From positions 1,238,501 to 1,302,500 of the forward strand of contig NZ_CP126101.1 in the NCBI RefSeq assembly GCF_030123245.1: a DNA stretch of 64,000 nt, in the 5' to 3' direction. Positions 44,919-56,597 of the stretch are shown here, one piece after another (positions within the stretch are counted from its first letter, which is position 1; each line of letters starts with the position of its first letter). Under the pieces are notes generated by a model that was not told the DNA's origin, did not search any database, and saw nothing but the letters and a program-made list of their open reading frames with translations. The position numbers and the translations under genes are program-made. The DNA is from Lysinibacillus pakistanensis. GTDB taxonomy: Bacteria; Bacillota; Bacilli; Bacillales_A; Planococcaceae.

Positions 44919-45713
44919 ATGTTTAAAAAGCTATTAGGTAAACAAATAAATATGGATACACTATCATTGGGGGAACGTGTTGCCCTTGCTAAAAGCGAGC
45001 CAATTCCTGCCCATGTTGCGATTATTATGGACGGAAATGGACGGTGGGCAAAAAAACGCGCGATGCCACGTGTTGCCGGGCACCATGAAGGTATGAAGAC
45101 GGTACGAAAAGTCACTAGATTTGCGTCAGATCTTGGAATAAAGGTTCTAACAGTGTATGCGTTCTCTACAGAAAACTGGAAGCGTCCAAAAACAGAAGTC
45201 GATTTTCTTATGCGTCTACCTGTTGAATTTTTAGGGTCCTTTTTACCCGAAATGATGGAACGTAATGTACGTGTGGAAATGATTGGAGATCCTACTTTAT
45301 TGCCTGCACATACACAGAAAGCATTGTTTGAGGCGATGGAGGAAACGAAGCATAATACAGGGTTAATTTTAAATTTTGCCTTGAATTATGGAAGTCGTTC
45401 TGAAATGGTCAATGCAATGAAAACGATGCTTCAAAAAGTGCAAGATGGACAATTAACATTACAAGATATAACAGAAGAATGTTTAACATCTCATTTGATG
45501 ACAGCTCATTTACCAGAGCCGGATTTATTAATTCGTACAAGCGGTGAGGTACGATTAAGTAACTTTATGCTATGGCAGCTCGCCTATACAGAATTTTGGT
45601 TTACAGATACATTGTGGCCAGATTTTAGCGAGGAAACCTTATTGGAAGCGGTGGAAAATTATCAGAAACGTAATCGCCGTTACGGTGGGTTGAAGGGAGA
45701 AGAAACAACTTGA
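44919..45713 (+). CDS. uppS: Undecaprenyl diphosphate synthase (UppS)
   Basis: UppS condenses eight isopentenyl diphosphates onto farnesyl diphosphate to give the C55 carrier lipid of cell-wall synthesis. The 264-residue protein has the catalytic Asp38 in VAIIMDGNGRWAKKR, the GHHEG motif, YAFSTENWKRP and the C-terminal stretch RTSGEVRLSNFMLWQLAYTE with FTDTLWPDF. The ribosome-binding site is GGGGGAG. cdsA starts inside its last codons (TTGA overlap). Confidence 0.97.
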   Translation: MFKKLLGKQINMDTLSLGERVALAKSEPIPAHVAIIMDGNGRWAKKRAMPRVAGHHEGMKTVRKVTRFASDLGIKVLTVYAFSTENWKRPKTEVDFLMRLPVEFLGSFLPEMMERNVRVEMIGDPTLLPAHTQKALFEAMEETKHNTGLILNFALNYGSRSEMVNAMKTMLQKVQDGQLTLQDITEECLTSHLMTAHLPEPDLLIRTSGEVRLSNFMLWQLAYTEFWFTDTLWPDFSEETLLEAVENYQKRNRRYGGLKGEETT

Positions 45714-46501
45714 AACAAAGAATCATCACAGCAATAATTGCAGCTGGGCTTTTTATTCCATTTGTTATTTATGGAAATGCACCATTTACACTACTAGTGC
45801 TTGCAATGGCTGTTGTCGGCTTTTATGAAATACTGAAAATGAAAGGTATTTCACTTTTTTCAGTGCCTGGTATTTTAGGGCTACTTATTTTACTGTTACT
45901 TGTTATACCTAACGGCTGGTCAGATAAGGTAGTAGATGCAATTGGCTACTCCTCTAATTTAATGGTTGTATATGGCATCGTTTTGCTATTGCTGATATAT
46001 GTCGTTCTTGTAAAAAATAAAATCACATTTGATGAAGTGGGTTTTATTTTATTAGGTGCGTTTTACGTGGGCCTTGGCTTCCATTATTTAGTTGAGACAA
46101 GAAATGAAGGGCTTGTATATGTTGTCTACTGTTTACTAATTGTTTGGACGACTGACTCAGGAGCATATTTTGTTGGAAGAAAGCTAGGTAAAAATAAGCT
46201 ATGGCCAGAAATTTCACCGAAAAAAACCATAGAAGGGTTTATAGGCGGAATTGTGATTGCAGTAATCTTTGCTGTAGGGATGCAGGCAATCTATCCATTT
46301 GCAAATGGCTACATCTCACTTATTTTCATCACAATTTTTGCATCCATTATCGGGCAAATGGGTGATTTAGTAGAATCTGCCATAAAGCGTCATTTTGATG
46401 TGAAGGATTCAGGAACTATTTTACCTGGACATGGCGGAATTTTAGATCGCTTTGATAGTCTATTATTTGTAGTTCCGCTATTACACTTTTTGCATTTTTA
46501 A
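45710..46501 (+). CDS. cdsA: Phosphatidate cytidylyltransferase
   Basis: CdsA makes CDP-diacylglycerol, the precursor of membrane phospholipids. The 263-residue polytopic protein (about eight hydrophobic segments) ends with the family signature SAIKRHFDVKDSGTILPGHG then GILDRFDSLLF. The start is TTG within the uppS stop (TTGA), with GGGAGAAG upstream. Translational coupling to uppS is likely. Confidence 0.96.
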   Translation: MKQRIITAIIAAGLFIPFVIYGNAPFTLLVLAMAVVGFYEILKMKGISLFSVPGILGLLILLLLVIPNGWSDKVVDAIGYSSNLMVVYGIVLLLLIYVVLVKNKITFDEVGFILLGAFYVGLGFHYLVETRNEGLVYVVYCLLIVWTTDSGAYFVGRKLGKNKLWPEISPKKTIEGFIGGIVIAVIFAVGMQAIYPFANGYISLIFITIFASIIGQMGDLVESAIKRHFDVKDSGTILPGHGGILDRFDSLLFVVPLLHFLHF

Positions 46502-46573
46502 GGAATTAAAGCCATCTACTTGAATGTTAATGTAGTTTTTCATTTGTTAGAGAGAAAAAGGGGACAATTTGTC

Positions 46574-47719
46574 GTGAAAAAAATTAGTTTACTTGGTGCA
46601 ACTGGGTCCATTGGTTGGCAAACCTATGATATCTTAAAGGAACAGCGTGATGCCTTTCAGCTAGTCGCATTTTCTTCAGGGAAGAATATCGAAAAAACGC
46701 GTGAAATGATTGAAGCTTTGAAGCCAGAGTTGGTATCTGTTCAGCGAGAAGAGGATGCATTGACACTGGCTAAAGAGTATCCTCAAATCCAATTTTCATT
46801 TGGAGAAAAGGGGCTTGTTGAGGTGGCTACACATCCCGATTCTACAGTACTTGTTAATGCTGTTCTAGGTAGTGTGGGACTAGAGTCAACATTAGCCGCA
46901 ATTCGAATGGGAAAAACAGTTGCCATTGCTAATAAGGAAACACTTGTAACGGCTGGCCATTTAGTGATGGCGGAGGCAAAGAAATACAATGCTAAAATTT
47001 TGCCAGTTGATAGTGAGCATTCCGCAATCTTTCAGTCAATGAATGGCGAAAATCCAAAAAATGTTGAACGTTTAATCATTACAGCCTCTGGTGGTAGTTT
47101 CCGTGATAAATCACGTGCGGAATTAAAGGATGTAACCGTTGCCGATGCACTCAATCATCCAAATTGGTCAATGGGTGCGAAGATTACCATAGATTCGGCT
47201 ACAATGATGAATAAAGGGCTAGAAGTCATAGAAGCACATGTCCTATTTGATATGCCTTATGATAAAATTGATGTACTTTTACATAGAGAAAGTATTATTC
47301 ACTCTCTAGTTGAGTATCATGATACTAGTGTCATTGCACAGCTTGGTACTCCAGATATGCGTGTGCCTATCCAGTATGCCTTAAGCTATCCTGATCGTAT
47401 GCCGCTGCATAACGGACAACGACTCAATTTAGCACAAATTGGTCAGTTGCATTTTCAAGAAATGGATTTCGAGCGCTATCCAGCGTTGCGTCTTGCCTAT
47501 GAGGCCGGTCGTACTGGTGGTACGATATTGACAGCAATGAATGCAGCAAATGAGGCGGCAGTTGCAGCCTTTTTACAAGGGAAAATAACATTCCTAGAAA
47601 TCGATGAAACAATCGAGCGTGTGATGCAGGCACATAACAACATTTTAGTGCCAGATTTACAGACAATTTTACAGGTAGACGGTGAAACAAGAAAAACAGT
47701 GTTAGACATGGTAAAATAA
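46574..47719 (+). CDS. dxr: 1-deoxy-D-xylulose-5-phosphate reductoisomerase
   Basis: Dxr makes methylerythritol phosphate in the non-mevalonate isoprenoid pathway, which supplies UppS. The protein starts [19 protein letters not shown] (NADPH motif GATGSIG) and has [11 protein letters not shown] and the metal-binding [16 protein letters not shown]-type conserved regions [20 protein letters not shown] and [13 protein letters not shown] follow. A GTG start at 46574 fits the family N-terminus and has AAAAGGGG upstream. An 18-codon longer frame from 46520 has no homology support. Length is 381 residues. Confidence 0.96.
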   Translation: MKKISLLGATGSIGWQTYDILKEQRDAFQLVAFSSGKNIEKTREMIEALKPELVSVQREEDALTLAKEYPQIQFSFGEKGLVEVATHPDSTVLVNAVLGSVGLESTLAAIRMGKTVAIANKETLVTAGHLVMAEAKKYNAKILPVDSEHSAIFQSMNGENPKNVERLIITASGGSFRDKSRAELKDVTVADALNHPNWSMGAKITIDSATMMNKGLEVIEAHVLFDMPYDKIDVLLHRESIIHSLVEYHDTSVIAQLGTPDMRVPIQYALSYPDRMPLHNGQRLNLAQIGQLHFQEMDFERYPALRLAYEAGRTGGTILTAMNAANEAAVAAFLQGKITFLEIDETIERVMQAHNNILVPDLQTILQVDGETRKTVLDMVK

Positions 47720-47765
47720 CAAAAGTATGATTACGTTAACTATTCACTTTTAAAGGTGGGGTATT

Positions 47766-49025
47766 ATGCAAACAGCCATTGCATTTATATTAATATTTGG
47801 CCTGCTCGTATTCTTCCATGAACTTGGTCACTTCCTGTTTGCGAAACGCGCAGGAATTATGGTTCGTGAATTTGCTATCGGTATGGGTCCAAAAATTTAT
47901 GGAAAAACACATGGTGAAACAATCTATACGGTACGACTTTTACCAATTGGTGGTTACGTTCGTATGGCTGGTGATGACATGGATGGTACTGAATTGTCAC
48001 CTGGATACCGTGTAGGGCTTATTGTTGATGAAGATAATCGTGTTAAAAAAATTATTTTCAATCAAAATAATAAGCAGTTACCAGACTTATTATTTTTAGA
48101 AGTTGAACGAGCCGATTTAGAAAAGGATTTATTTATTGAAGGCTATGATGAAGAAGAAAATTTAGTGCGTTATAATGTGACGAGGGATTGTATTTTAGTC
48201 GAAAATGGAAAAGAAACGTTGATCGCACCATATGACCGTCAATTTAACGCTAAAACAGTGGGACAGCGTGCCATGACAATCTTTGCGGGACCATTGTTTA
48301 ACTTTATATTAGCATTTTTCATTTATTTAATGATTGGTTTATTAAATGGTGTACCAACAAATGAGCCGATTATTACAGAAGTAGTAGAAAATCACCCAGC
48401 AGCACAGGCAGGCATGCTTGCAGGTGACAGGGTGAAATCAATAGATGGACATGCTGTTGAGACGTGGCAAGATTTAGTTTCCATTGTACAAAGTCGACCT
48501 AATAAGACGATTAATGTTACAGTTGAGCGAGATGGAACAACGGAAAATCTTACGATGACAGTGAACGAAGTGAAAGAAAAAAACGGTGAGACATATGGTC
48601 AAATTGGAGTGACAAGTCCAAAAGTCCACAACCCGTTAAAAGCTGTCGTCTATGGTGCTCAAGAAACATATAATATGACAATGCGTATATTTGAATTACT
48701 GGGAATGCTTATTACTGGTCAATTTACAATTGATGCTTTATCAGGACCTGTTGGAATTTACAAAACAACAGAGACTGTTGCCACATGGGGCATCTTTGCT
48801 TTAATGAATTTTGCAGCCATGTTAAGTATTAATCTAGGCATCATGAATTTATTACCACTTCCTGCTCTTGATGGTGGTCGCCTATTATTCTTTGGCTTTG
48901 AGGCAGTAAGAGGTAAGCCAATTGATCGTCAAAAAGAAGGTATGGTTCATTTTGTTGGGATCGTTCTATTAATGATCTTAATGGTTGTCGTCACATGGAA
49001 TGATATCCAACGTTTCTTCTTTTAG
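47766..49025 (+). CDS. rseP: Site-2 intramembrane metalloprotease RseP/RasP
   Basis: RasP cuts membrane segments, including anti-sigma factors such as RsiW and leftover signal peptides in B. subtilis. The 419-residue protein has the zinc motif HELGH (His18, Glu19, His22) in the first membrane helix and a PDZ domain at about 200-290 (AAQAGMLAGDRVKSIDGHAV). The second catalytic motif NLLPLPALDGGRLLFFGFEA is in a late helix. The ribosome-binding site is AAAGGTGGGG. A strong hairpin follows the stop. Confidence 0.97.
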   Translation: MQTAIAFILIFGLLVFFHELGHFLFAKRAGIMVREFAIGMGPKIYGKTHGETIYTVRLLPIGGYVRMAGDDMDGTELSPGYRVGLIVDEDNRVKKIIFNQNNKQLPDLLFLEVERADLEKDLFIEGYDEEENLVRYNVTRDCILVENGKETLIAPYDRQFNAKTVGQRAMTIFAGPLFNFILAFFIYLMIGLLNGVPTNEPIITEVVENHPAAQAGMLAGDRVKSIDGHAVETWQDLVSIVQSRPNKTINVTVERDGTTENLTMTVNEVKEKNGETYGQIGVTSPKVHNPLKAVVYGAQETYNMTMRIFELLGMLITGQFTIDALSGPVGIYKTTETVATWGIFALMNFAAMLSINLGIMNLLPLPALDGGRLLFFGFEAVRGKPIDRQKEGMVHFVGIVLLMILMVVVTWNDIQRFFF

Positions 49026-49060
49026 TGAAGAAAGGTGAACGTTTTGACATAGTGCCTATA

Positions 49061-49090
49061 CGTAATTATTACGTCAAGGCGAATATGAAT
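49061..49090 (+). repeat. Degenerate fragment of the dispersed repeat
   Basis: CGTAATTATTACGTCAAGGC followed by GAATATGAAT resembles the right end of the repeat (CGTAATTACGCCAAGGCGAA then ATTGAT). It lies about 35 bases after rseP. The match is short, so the relation is tentative. Confidence 0.4.
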
Positions 49091-49099
49091 GAAAAACAT

Positions 49100-49150
49100 A
49101 GCTTTGAGCGCAATTTATTTGAAACATTGCGTTCAAAGCTAAATTTGTTT
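49100..49150 (+). terminator. Terminator after rseP
   Basis: AGCTTTGAGCGCAAT (49100-49114) pairs with ATTGCGTTCAAAGCT (49126-49140) over 15 bases, with one G-U pair and an 11-base loop. AAATTTGTTT follows. The T-run is not immediate, but the stem is very stable. Confidence 0.65.
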
Positions 49151-49173
49151 ATGCTAATTAGAGTATAAACATA

Positions 49174-49489
49174 TTTATCTTCATTCAGCAGAAGACTTCA
49201 TACCTCTACAAGTGGTGAGATGAATGCAGTTTTGGTTCTTTTCAGTACGTGTCCAAACAGCTGCTGAATGAAGATAAAGCCTCTGGCGGATGCCACGGAT
49301 TTTCAAAGGAATATATAAAAGGATGTTAGCCTAAAATCTTCGCATCCTGCGAAAATGGCTAACTGACCTGCATTGGTTAAACGCCACGTTCCCTGTGGTA
49401 TTACCGAAATGACCGATATCGTGTCGGCCCTCGTGCAGGCCTGGGCACAATTCAAAATCCGAACGTAATTACGCCAAGGCGAAATTGAT
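49174..49489 (+). repeat. Large structured intergenic repeat (nearly complete copy)
   Basis: The left part is an 18-base-pair perfect inverted repeat (TTTATCTTCATTCAGCAG, 49174-49191, with its complement at 49261-49278) around a 69-base loop. After it come further hairpins: TGGC/GCCA; GTTAGCC/GGCTAAC enclosing TTCGCA/TGCGAA; CCAC/GTGG; CCGA/TCGG. Then come the palindromes CAGGCCTG, CGTAATTACG and CGCCAAGGCG. The right 54 bases recur before sigD. The dense chain of stems looks like a mobile or RNA-coding repeat without a protein of its own. Confidence 0.75.
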
Positions 49490-49509
49490 GAAAAAAGGTG
49501 GAACACTGA

Positions 49510-51216
<1,707 letters not shown>

Positions 51217-51278
51217 TTTAGACAAAGGTGTAAATGCTTCCAATAGAGGCTGCCCTTTAATTTTGATAAGATAGTAGT

Positions 51279-51390
51279 AAAGAATTCGCGACACTTCTGC
51301 GGGACAATGAACCAATCAAGCTATAACAGATATCAATCAGGTATTTGTTGTTGTTTGTAGATCGCCCGTAGAGAGGGTGCGAATTTTTTT
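51279..51390 (+). terminator. Folded terminator-like element between proS and polC
   Basis: AAAGAATTCGC (51279-51289) can pair with GCGAATTTTTT (51379-51389), including one G-U pair. Just inside, TTCTGCGGG (51295-51303) pairs with CCCGTAGAG (51365-51373). The outer right arm runs into seven T, as in a terminator, but the enclosed loop of about 60 bases is unusually large. It could be a regulated terminator or a processed RNA. Confidence 0.5.
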
Positions 51391-51426
51391 CTTCAATTTA
51401 GATTGTAGAAAGTAGGTGTTACTAAG

Positions 51427-54400
51427 TTGGAACAGCAACAAGAGGCAAGAGCGAGGTTTTGGATGCTCTTGCAGCAACTAGAGTTAACAGATGATGTTTA
51501 TATGTCTTTTTTTGAAGAAGGTGAATTATCACGTTTAACCGTTCACAAAAAAAACAGACTATGGCATTTCACCATTAAATTACGAGGAATACTTCCGTTT
51601 CCTCTTTATCAGCTTTTCCGTACACATTTAACAGAGAAATTCTCTGCTATTGCTCAGATCCATACAACATTTGAAACGGTAGAGAAAGATGTGACAGAAG
51701 AGCTTGTTCAGGCTTATTGGTTAACTGTAGTTGAACAAATAGATGAAATGGCGCCAACTCTTAAAAATTGTCTTGTATCTCAAATGCCAAACTGGAATGG
51801 TCAAAAGATTACGTTATCCTGCATGCAAGAAATGGAATTTATGATGCTAAAAACAAAGTATGCAGAAAAGCTTTCCATGAGCTATAGTCAATTCGGTTTT
51901 CCATCAATGGCTGTAGACTTTGTGTTACAGGATGAAACAGAAGAAATGATTGCAGCACAGGAAGCTTTTATGGAGCAGAAGCGCTTGGAGGAAGCTGCAT
52001 TAGCTCAACAAGCGATACAAGATTATCAAAAACGTGAGCAGGAGAAGAAAGACAATCCAGCAATGGCGAACCTTGGTGATCGTCCATTCCAATTGGGAAT
52101 GCATATTAAAGATGATGAGATTATGGAGATTAAACGCATTGTGGAGGAAGAGCGTCGGGTTATTATTGAGGGCTTTGTCTTTGATACAGAAATTAAGGAA
52201 CTGAAAAGTGGTCGCTCATTATTACAAATTAAAATGACTGACTATACGGATTCTATTATTGTCAAAATGTTCTCTCGCGATAATGATGATGCCGAACTGA
52301 TGCAACATTTGAAAAAGGGCATGTGGATAAAAGTTCGCGGCTCTGTTCAAACAGATACATTTATTCGTGACTTAATTGTGATGGCAAATGATATCAATGA
52401 AATCAAAAAAGAAACACGTCAGGACAAGGCACCAGAGGGAGAAAAACGTGTTGAATTACACTTGCATACACCAATGAGTCAGATGGACGCTGTTACCCCA
52501 GTTGATCGACTAGTGAGTCAGGCAGCAAAATGGGGACATCCAGCTGTTGCTATTACAGATCATGCAGTAGTGCAATCCTTCCCAGATGCGTATGCAGCAG
52601 GAAAAAAACATGGCATCAAAGTAATCTATGGTTTGGAAGCAAATTTAGTTGATGATGGTGTGCCAATTGCTTATGCCTCTGAGCATCGATTATTAGCTGA
52701 CGCTACCTATGTTGTATTTGACGTGGAAACAACAGGTCTTTCCACCGCTTACGATACAATCATAGAGCTTGCTGCAGTTAAAATTAAAGATGGACATGTG
52801 ATTGATAAATACGAAAGCTTTGCCAATCCACACCATCCGTTATCAGCGACCACCATTGAACTAACAGGTATTACAGACGATATGGTACGAAATGCACCTG
52901 AAGTGGAGCAAGTCATTAAGGAGTTCCATGCATTTATTGGAGATGGGATTGTGGTAGCTCATAATGCATCATTTGATATTGGCTTTTTATACACAGGCTA
53001 TAAAAAATATGAGCTAGAGGATACCATTCATCCAGTTATTGATACGCTGGAGCTTGCCAGATTACTCTACCCAACAATGAAAAATCACCGTTTAAATACA
53101 CTATGTAAAAAATTTAATATTGAATTAACCCAGCATCACCGAGCTATTTATGATACTGAGGCAACGGGTTACTTACTTTTACAGCTATTAAAGGATGCAG
53201 ATGAATTAAACATTAAATATCACGATGATTTTAATAAGCATATCGGCGGTGGAGACGCTTATAAAAAAGGAAGACCTATGCACTGCACGATATTAGCAGT
53301 AGATAATGCTGGACTTAAAAATTTATTTAAAATCGTCTCTCATTCTCATACAAAAACGTTCTATCGTGTACCCCGTGTTACACGAGCAGTTCTTGAGCAA
53401 TATAGAGAAGGTTTATTAGTTGGATCTGGCTGTAGTAATGGTGAAGTATTCGAGACGATGATGAATAAATCGCCAGAAGAAGCTGAGAAAGTTGCACGAT
53501 TCTATGATTATATTGAGGTTCAGCCTAAGGCAGTGTACGCACCATTAATTGAGCGTAATGTCGTTCGTGATGAATGGACACTTGAGGATATTATTCGAAA
53601 ACTTGTAAAGCTTGGGAAGAAGCTTGATAAACCAGTTGTGGCAACAGGTAATGTTCATTATTTAGATCCGACAGATGGGATGTTCAGACAAATATTAATT
53701 GGTTCACAAGGTGGTGCCAATATTTTAAATAAATCAAAGCTACCTGAAGTTCATTTTAGAACGACGGATGAAATGCTCAAGGAATTTGACTTTTTAGGGC
53801 CAGATCTTGCGAAGGAAGTTGTTGTTACCAACTCTCAAAAAATTGCAGATATGATTGGTGATGTGAAGCCTATTAAAGACGATTTATATACACCTAAAAT
53901 TGAAGGCTCGGATGATGAGGTAACAAATTTAACTTATGAAATGGCTCATCGCATTTATGGAGACGATTTACCTGAAATCGTGAAGGCGCGTATCGAGAAG
54001 GAATTAAAATCGATTTTAGGTCATGGCTTCGGTGTAATTTATTTAATCTCTGCGAAGCTAGTGAAAAAATCATTAGCTGATGGTTATTTAGTTGGTTCCC
54101 GTGGTTCCGTTGGATCTTCGTTAGTAGCAACCTTTATGGAGATTACAGAGGTAAACCCACTACCACCTCATTATATTTGCCCAAATTGTAAGCATTCCGA
54201 GTTTTTTGATGATGGATCTGTTAGCTCAGGTTTTGACTTACCAAATAAAGATTGTACAGAATGTGGAACACCTTATAAAAAGGATGGACAAGATATTCCA
54301 TTCGAAACATTCCTTGGTTTTAAAGGAGATAAGGTGCCTGACATCGATTTGAATTTTTCTGGTGAGTATCAACCAAATGCTCATAACTATACAAAAGTTC

Positions 54401-55758
54401 TATTCGGTGAAGATTATGTATTTCGTGCTGGAACAATTGGTACAGTTGCTGAGAAAACAGCGTATGGCTATGTAAAGGGCTATGCAAGTGATAATAACCT
54501 GCATTTTCGTGGAGCAGAAGTAGATCGTTTAGTGCAAGGCTGTACAGGTGTAAAACGTACAACAGGACAACATCCGGGGGGAATCATCGTAGTACCAGAT
54601 TATATGGATATTTACGACTTCTCCCCAGTGCAATACCCTGCGGATGCACAGGATGCCGAATGGCGAACAACTCATTTTGATTTCCATTCCATTCATGACA
54701 ATATTTTGAAGCTGGATATTCTGGGACACGATGATCCGACTGTGATTCGGATGTTACAGGATTTATCAGGTATAGATCCAAAAACGATTCCAACAGATGA
54801 TCCAGTCGTTATGAAAATTTTTAGTTCCCCTGAATCTTTAGGTGTAACAGAAAAACAAATTGGCTGCAAAACAGGAACATTAGGAATTCCAGAATTCGGT
54901 ACTCGATTTGTGCGTCAAATGCTAGAAGATACAAAGCCATCGACTTTTTCAGAGCTTGTGCAAATTTCGGGGCTTTCCCATGGAACAGACGTATGGCTAG
55001 GTAATGCTCAGGAATTAATACAAAACGGTACTTGTGTACTAAAAGAGGTAATTGGCTGTCGTGACGATATCATGGTGTATTTAATTTACCAAGGACTAGA
55101 ACCGTCATTGGCCTTTAAAATTATGGAATCCGTGCGTAAAGGGAAGGGATTATCTAATGAGTTTGAAGCAGAGATGCTTGCCAATAAGGTACCAGGCTGG
55201 TATATCGAATCATGTAAAAAAATAAAATACATGTTCCCGAAGGCCCATGCGGCAGCTTATGTGTTAATGGCAGTACGTATTGCTTGGTTTAAGGTACACT
55301 TCCCAATCCTTTATTATGCAGCTTATTTCACAGTTCGTGCCGATGATTTTGATTTAATATCGATGGTACAGGGTTCCCAAATGATTCGTGCCAAAATTGA
55401 TGAAATCAATATGAAGGGCTTAGATGCTTCCACAAAAGAGAAAAACTTACTTACGGTTATGGAGCTTGCACTCGAAATGTGTGAGCGTGGTATGAGCTTC
55501 CAAAAGGTTGACTTATACCGTTCACAGGCTAGTGAATTTGTAATTGATGGTAACACATTAATTCCCCCATTCGATGCGATTCCTGGACTTGGGACGAACG
55601 TTGCGAAAACAATTGTGGCGGCCCGTGAGGAAGGCGAGTTTTTATCGAAAGAAGACCTACAGCAACGTGGTCGTGTATCTAAAACATTAATTGAATACAT
55701 GGATCAACTTGGCTGTTTAGAAGGCATGCCAGATGCTAATCAGCTATCACTATTCTAA
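51427..55758 (+). CDS. polC: DNA polymerase III alpha subunit, PolC type
   Basis: PolC is the replicative polymerase of low-GC Firmicutes. The 1443-residue protein has an N-terminal domain and an OB fold at about 225-325, and a PHP domain starting at His345 ([11 protein letters not shown]). The inserted DEDD exonuclease has Asp432 and Glu434 (FDVETTGLS). The zinc-binding cysteines are CPNCKHSEF and CTECG, and the polymerase active site is at Asp972-Asp974 ([13 protein letters not shown]). A TTG start has AGTAGGTG at 51411-51418. Length matches B. subtilis PolC (1437). Confidence 0.98.
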   Translation: MEQQQEARARFWMLLQQLELTDDVYMSFFEEGELSRLTVHKKNRLWHFTIKLRGILPFPLYQLFRTHLTEKFSAIAQIHTTFETVEKDVTEELVQAYWLTVVEQIDEMAPTLKNCLVSQMPNWNGQKITLSCMQEMEFMMLKTKYAEKLSMSYSQFGFPSMAVDFVLQDETEEMIAAQEAFMEQKRLEEAALAQQAIQDYQKREQEKKDNPAMANLGDRPFQLGMHIKDDEIMEIKRIVEEERRVIIEGFVFDTEIKELKSGRSLLQIKMTDYTDSIIVKMFSRDNDDAELMQHLKKGMWIKVRGSVQTDTFIRDLIVMANDINEIKKETRQDKAPEGEKRVELHLHTPMSQMDAVTPVDRLVSQAAKWGHPAVAITDHAVVQSFPDAYAAGKKHGIKVIYGLEANLVDDGVPIAYASEHRLLADATYVVFDVETTGLSTAYDTIIELAAVKIKDGHVIDKYESFANPHHPLSATTIELTGITDDMVRNAPEVEQVIKEFHAFIGDGIVVAHNASFDIGFLYTGYKKYELEDTIHPVIDTLELARLLYPTMKNHRLNTLCKKFNIELTQHHRAIYDTEATGYLLLQLLKDADELNIKYHDDFNKHIGGGDAYKKGRPMHCTILAVDNAGLKNLFKIVSHSHTKTFYRVPRVTRAVLEQYREGLLVGSGCSNGEVFETMMNKSPEEAEKVARFYDYIEVQPKAVYAPLIERNVVRDEWTLEDIIRKLVKLGKKLDKPVVATGNVHYLDPTDGMFRQILIGSQGGANILNKSKLPEVHFRTTDEMLKEFDFLGPDLAKEVVVTNSQKIADMIGDVKPIKDDLYTPKIEGSDDEVTNLTYEMAHRIYGDDLPEIVKARIEKELKSILGHGFGVIYLISAKLVKKSLADGYLVGSRGSVGSSLVATFMEITEVNPLPPHYICPNCKHSEFFDDGSVSSGFDLPNKDCTECGTPYKKDGQDIPFETFLGFKGDKVPDIDLNFSGEYQPNAHNYTKVLFGEDYVFRAGTIGTVAEKTAYGYVKGYASDNNLHFRGAEVDRLVQGCTGVKRTTGQHPGGIIVVPDYMDIYDFSPVQYPADAQDAEWRTTHFDFHSIHDNILKLDILGHDDPTVIRMLQDLSGIDPKTIPTDDPVVMKIFSSPESLGVTEKQIGCKTGTLGIPEFGTRFVRQMLEDTKPSTFSELVQISGLSHGTDVWLGNAQELIQNGTCVLKEVIGCRDDIMVYLIYQGLEPSLAFKIMESVRKGKGLSNEFEAEMLANKVPGWYIESCKKIKYMFPKAHAAAYVLMAVRIAWFKVHFPILYYAAYFTVRADDFDLISMVQGSQMIRAKIDEINMKGLDASTKEKNLLTVMELALEMCERGMSFQKVDLYRSQASEFVIDGNTLIPPFDAIPGLGTNVAKTIVAAREEGEFLSKEDLQQRGRVSKTLIEYMDQLGCLEGMPDANQLSLF

Positions 55759-55908
55759 TGATTACGTAGGTTTTTATGTCAAACTAATGGATATTTTCGA
55801 ATTCCAGACACATTTATAATGTGTCAATGATGTCTAGAATAAGGAAATTTGCATTGTGCTGTAAACTGTGCTATTCTTATGGTAATAATTTGTTGATAAT
55901 TTTCCAGC

Positions 55909-55940
55909 AAAAGAGTGGGGCCTTCCCGCTCTTTTCTGTT
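55909..55940 (+). terminator. Intrinsic terminator after polC
   Basis: AAAAGAGTGGG (55909-55919) pairs with CCCGCTCTTTT (55925-55935), with one G-U pair and the 5-base loop GCCTT. The T-run is partly in the stem. Confidence 0.8.
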
Positions 55941-55964
55941 GTTATGCCGTAGCAAAACAAATTT

Positions 55965-55993
55965 TTGACTAACAGCAGGTAAGACCGTAAAAT
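55965..55993 (+). promoter_or_regulatory. Candidate sigma-A promoter of the rimP-nusA-infB operon
   Basis: TTGACT (55965-55970, 5 of 6) and TAAAAT (55988-55993, 5 of 6) are separated by 17 bases. Transcription would start near 56000. An 11-base-pair inverted repeat (AAATTTCACCA, 55990-56000, with TGGTGGAATTT, 56007-56017) overlaps the -10 and start site and is followed by CTGTTTTA. Confidence 0.6.
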
Positions 55994-56096
55994 TTCACCA
56001 AAGCAATGGTGGAATTTCTGTTTTATTATGGTTCATTACAGGGATTTAGTAATGAATCGTTATTACGCTAGAATTTAATAGATACAGGAGGCAACA

Positions 56097-56573
56097 ATGA
56101 GCAAAGTACCATCTTTAATTGAAGAGCTCGCTAAACCAATTGTAGAAGAGTTAAACCTTGAGTTAGTGGATATCGAGTTCGTAAAAGAAGGGCGTAACTG
56201 GTTTTTACGTGTTTATGTCGATACACCTGAAGGCGGAATTGACATTGACCAATGTGCTCAAGTAAGTGAAAGACTGAGTCTACTATTGGATGAAAAGGAT
56301 CCAATTACACAAAACTATTATTTAGAAGTTTCTTCCCCTGGAGCAGAACGTCCACTAAAAAAAGATGCTGATTTTGAAAAAGCGATTGGTAAATTTATTT
56401 ACGTAAAGACCTATGAGCCCATTAAGGACATGAAGGAATTCCAAGGCTACTTAACGTCATACAATGAACATACATTAGTGATGGAAGTACGTATTAAAAC
56501 GCGCAAAATAACAGTAACCATTGAACAAGAAAAAATCGCATTGGCACGATTAGCCATCGATTTTTCAGCATAA
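56097..56573 (+). CDS. rimP: Ribosome maturation factor RimP
   Basis: RimP helps early 30S assembly. The 158-residue protein (B. subtilis YlxS) has LELVDIEFVKEGRNWFLRVY, the DIDQCAQVSERLSLLLDE segment and YYLEVSSPGAERPLKK, which are diagnostic. The ribosome-binding site AGGAGG is at 56086-56091. It opens the nusA-infB operon. Confidence 0.97.
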   Translation: MSKVPSLIEELAKPIVEELNLELVDIEFVKEGRNWFLRVYVDTPEGGIDIDQCAQVSERLSLLLDEKDPITQNYYLEVSSPGAERPLKKDADFEKAIGKFIYVKTYEPIKDMKEFQGYLTSYNEHTLVMEVRIKTRKITVTIEQEKIALARLAIDFSA

Positions 56574-56597
56574 TGCATATTTAGGAGTGAAAACAAA

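Larger units (their letters stand above)
49026..49509 (+). other. Repeat-filled region between rseP and proS
   Basis: About 480 bases hold a repeat fragment, the rseP terminator and the largest repeat copy in the window, which runs to within 20 bases of the proS start codon. No reading frame on either strand has features of a gene. No separate promoter for proS is obvious outside the repeat. Confidence 0.7.
55759..56096 (+). other. Regulatory region between polC and rimP
   Basis: The 338 bases hold a perfect 8-base-pair hairpin with a 3-base loop (GACACATT/AATGTGTC, 55807-55825), an intrinsic terminator, a near-consensus promoter overlapped by a second inverted repeat, and a leader hairpin TTCATTAC/GTAATGAA (56032-56056). 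No gene is visible. Confidence 0.7.

Noticed and set aside
49410..49420. CCGATAT, resembling the -10 of sigma-D promoters
   Set aside because: It is part of a hairpin arm in the dispersed repeat and has no TAAA at the right distance.
49174..49489. Possible guide-RNA-type (IscB/TnpB-associated) element
   Set aside because: The chain of stems invites the idea, but no nuclease gene or recognised conserved core is present in the window, so no such claim is made.
51373..51389. AGGGTG near a T-run, resembling part of a T-box antiterminator
   Set aside because: The full T-box sequence and a specifier stem are missing, and the downstream gene is polC, not a synthetase or amino-acid gene.
55815..55820. 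TATAAT inside the palindrome after polC
   Set aside because: There is no -35 hexamer upstream, and a better promoter lies at 55965-55993 beyond the terminator.
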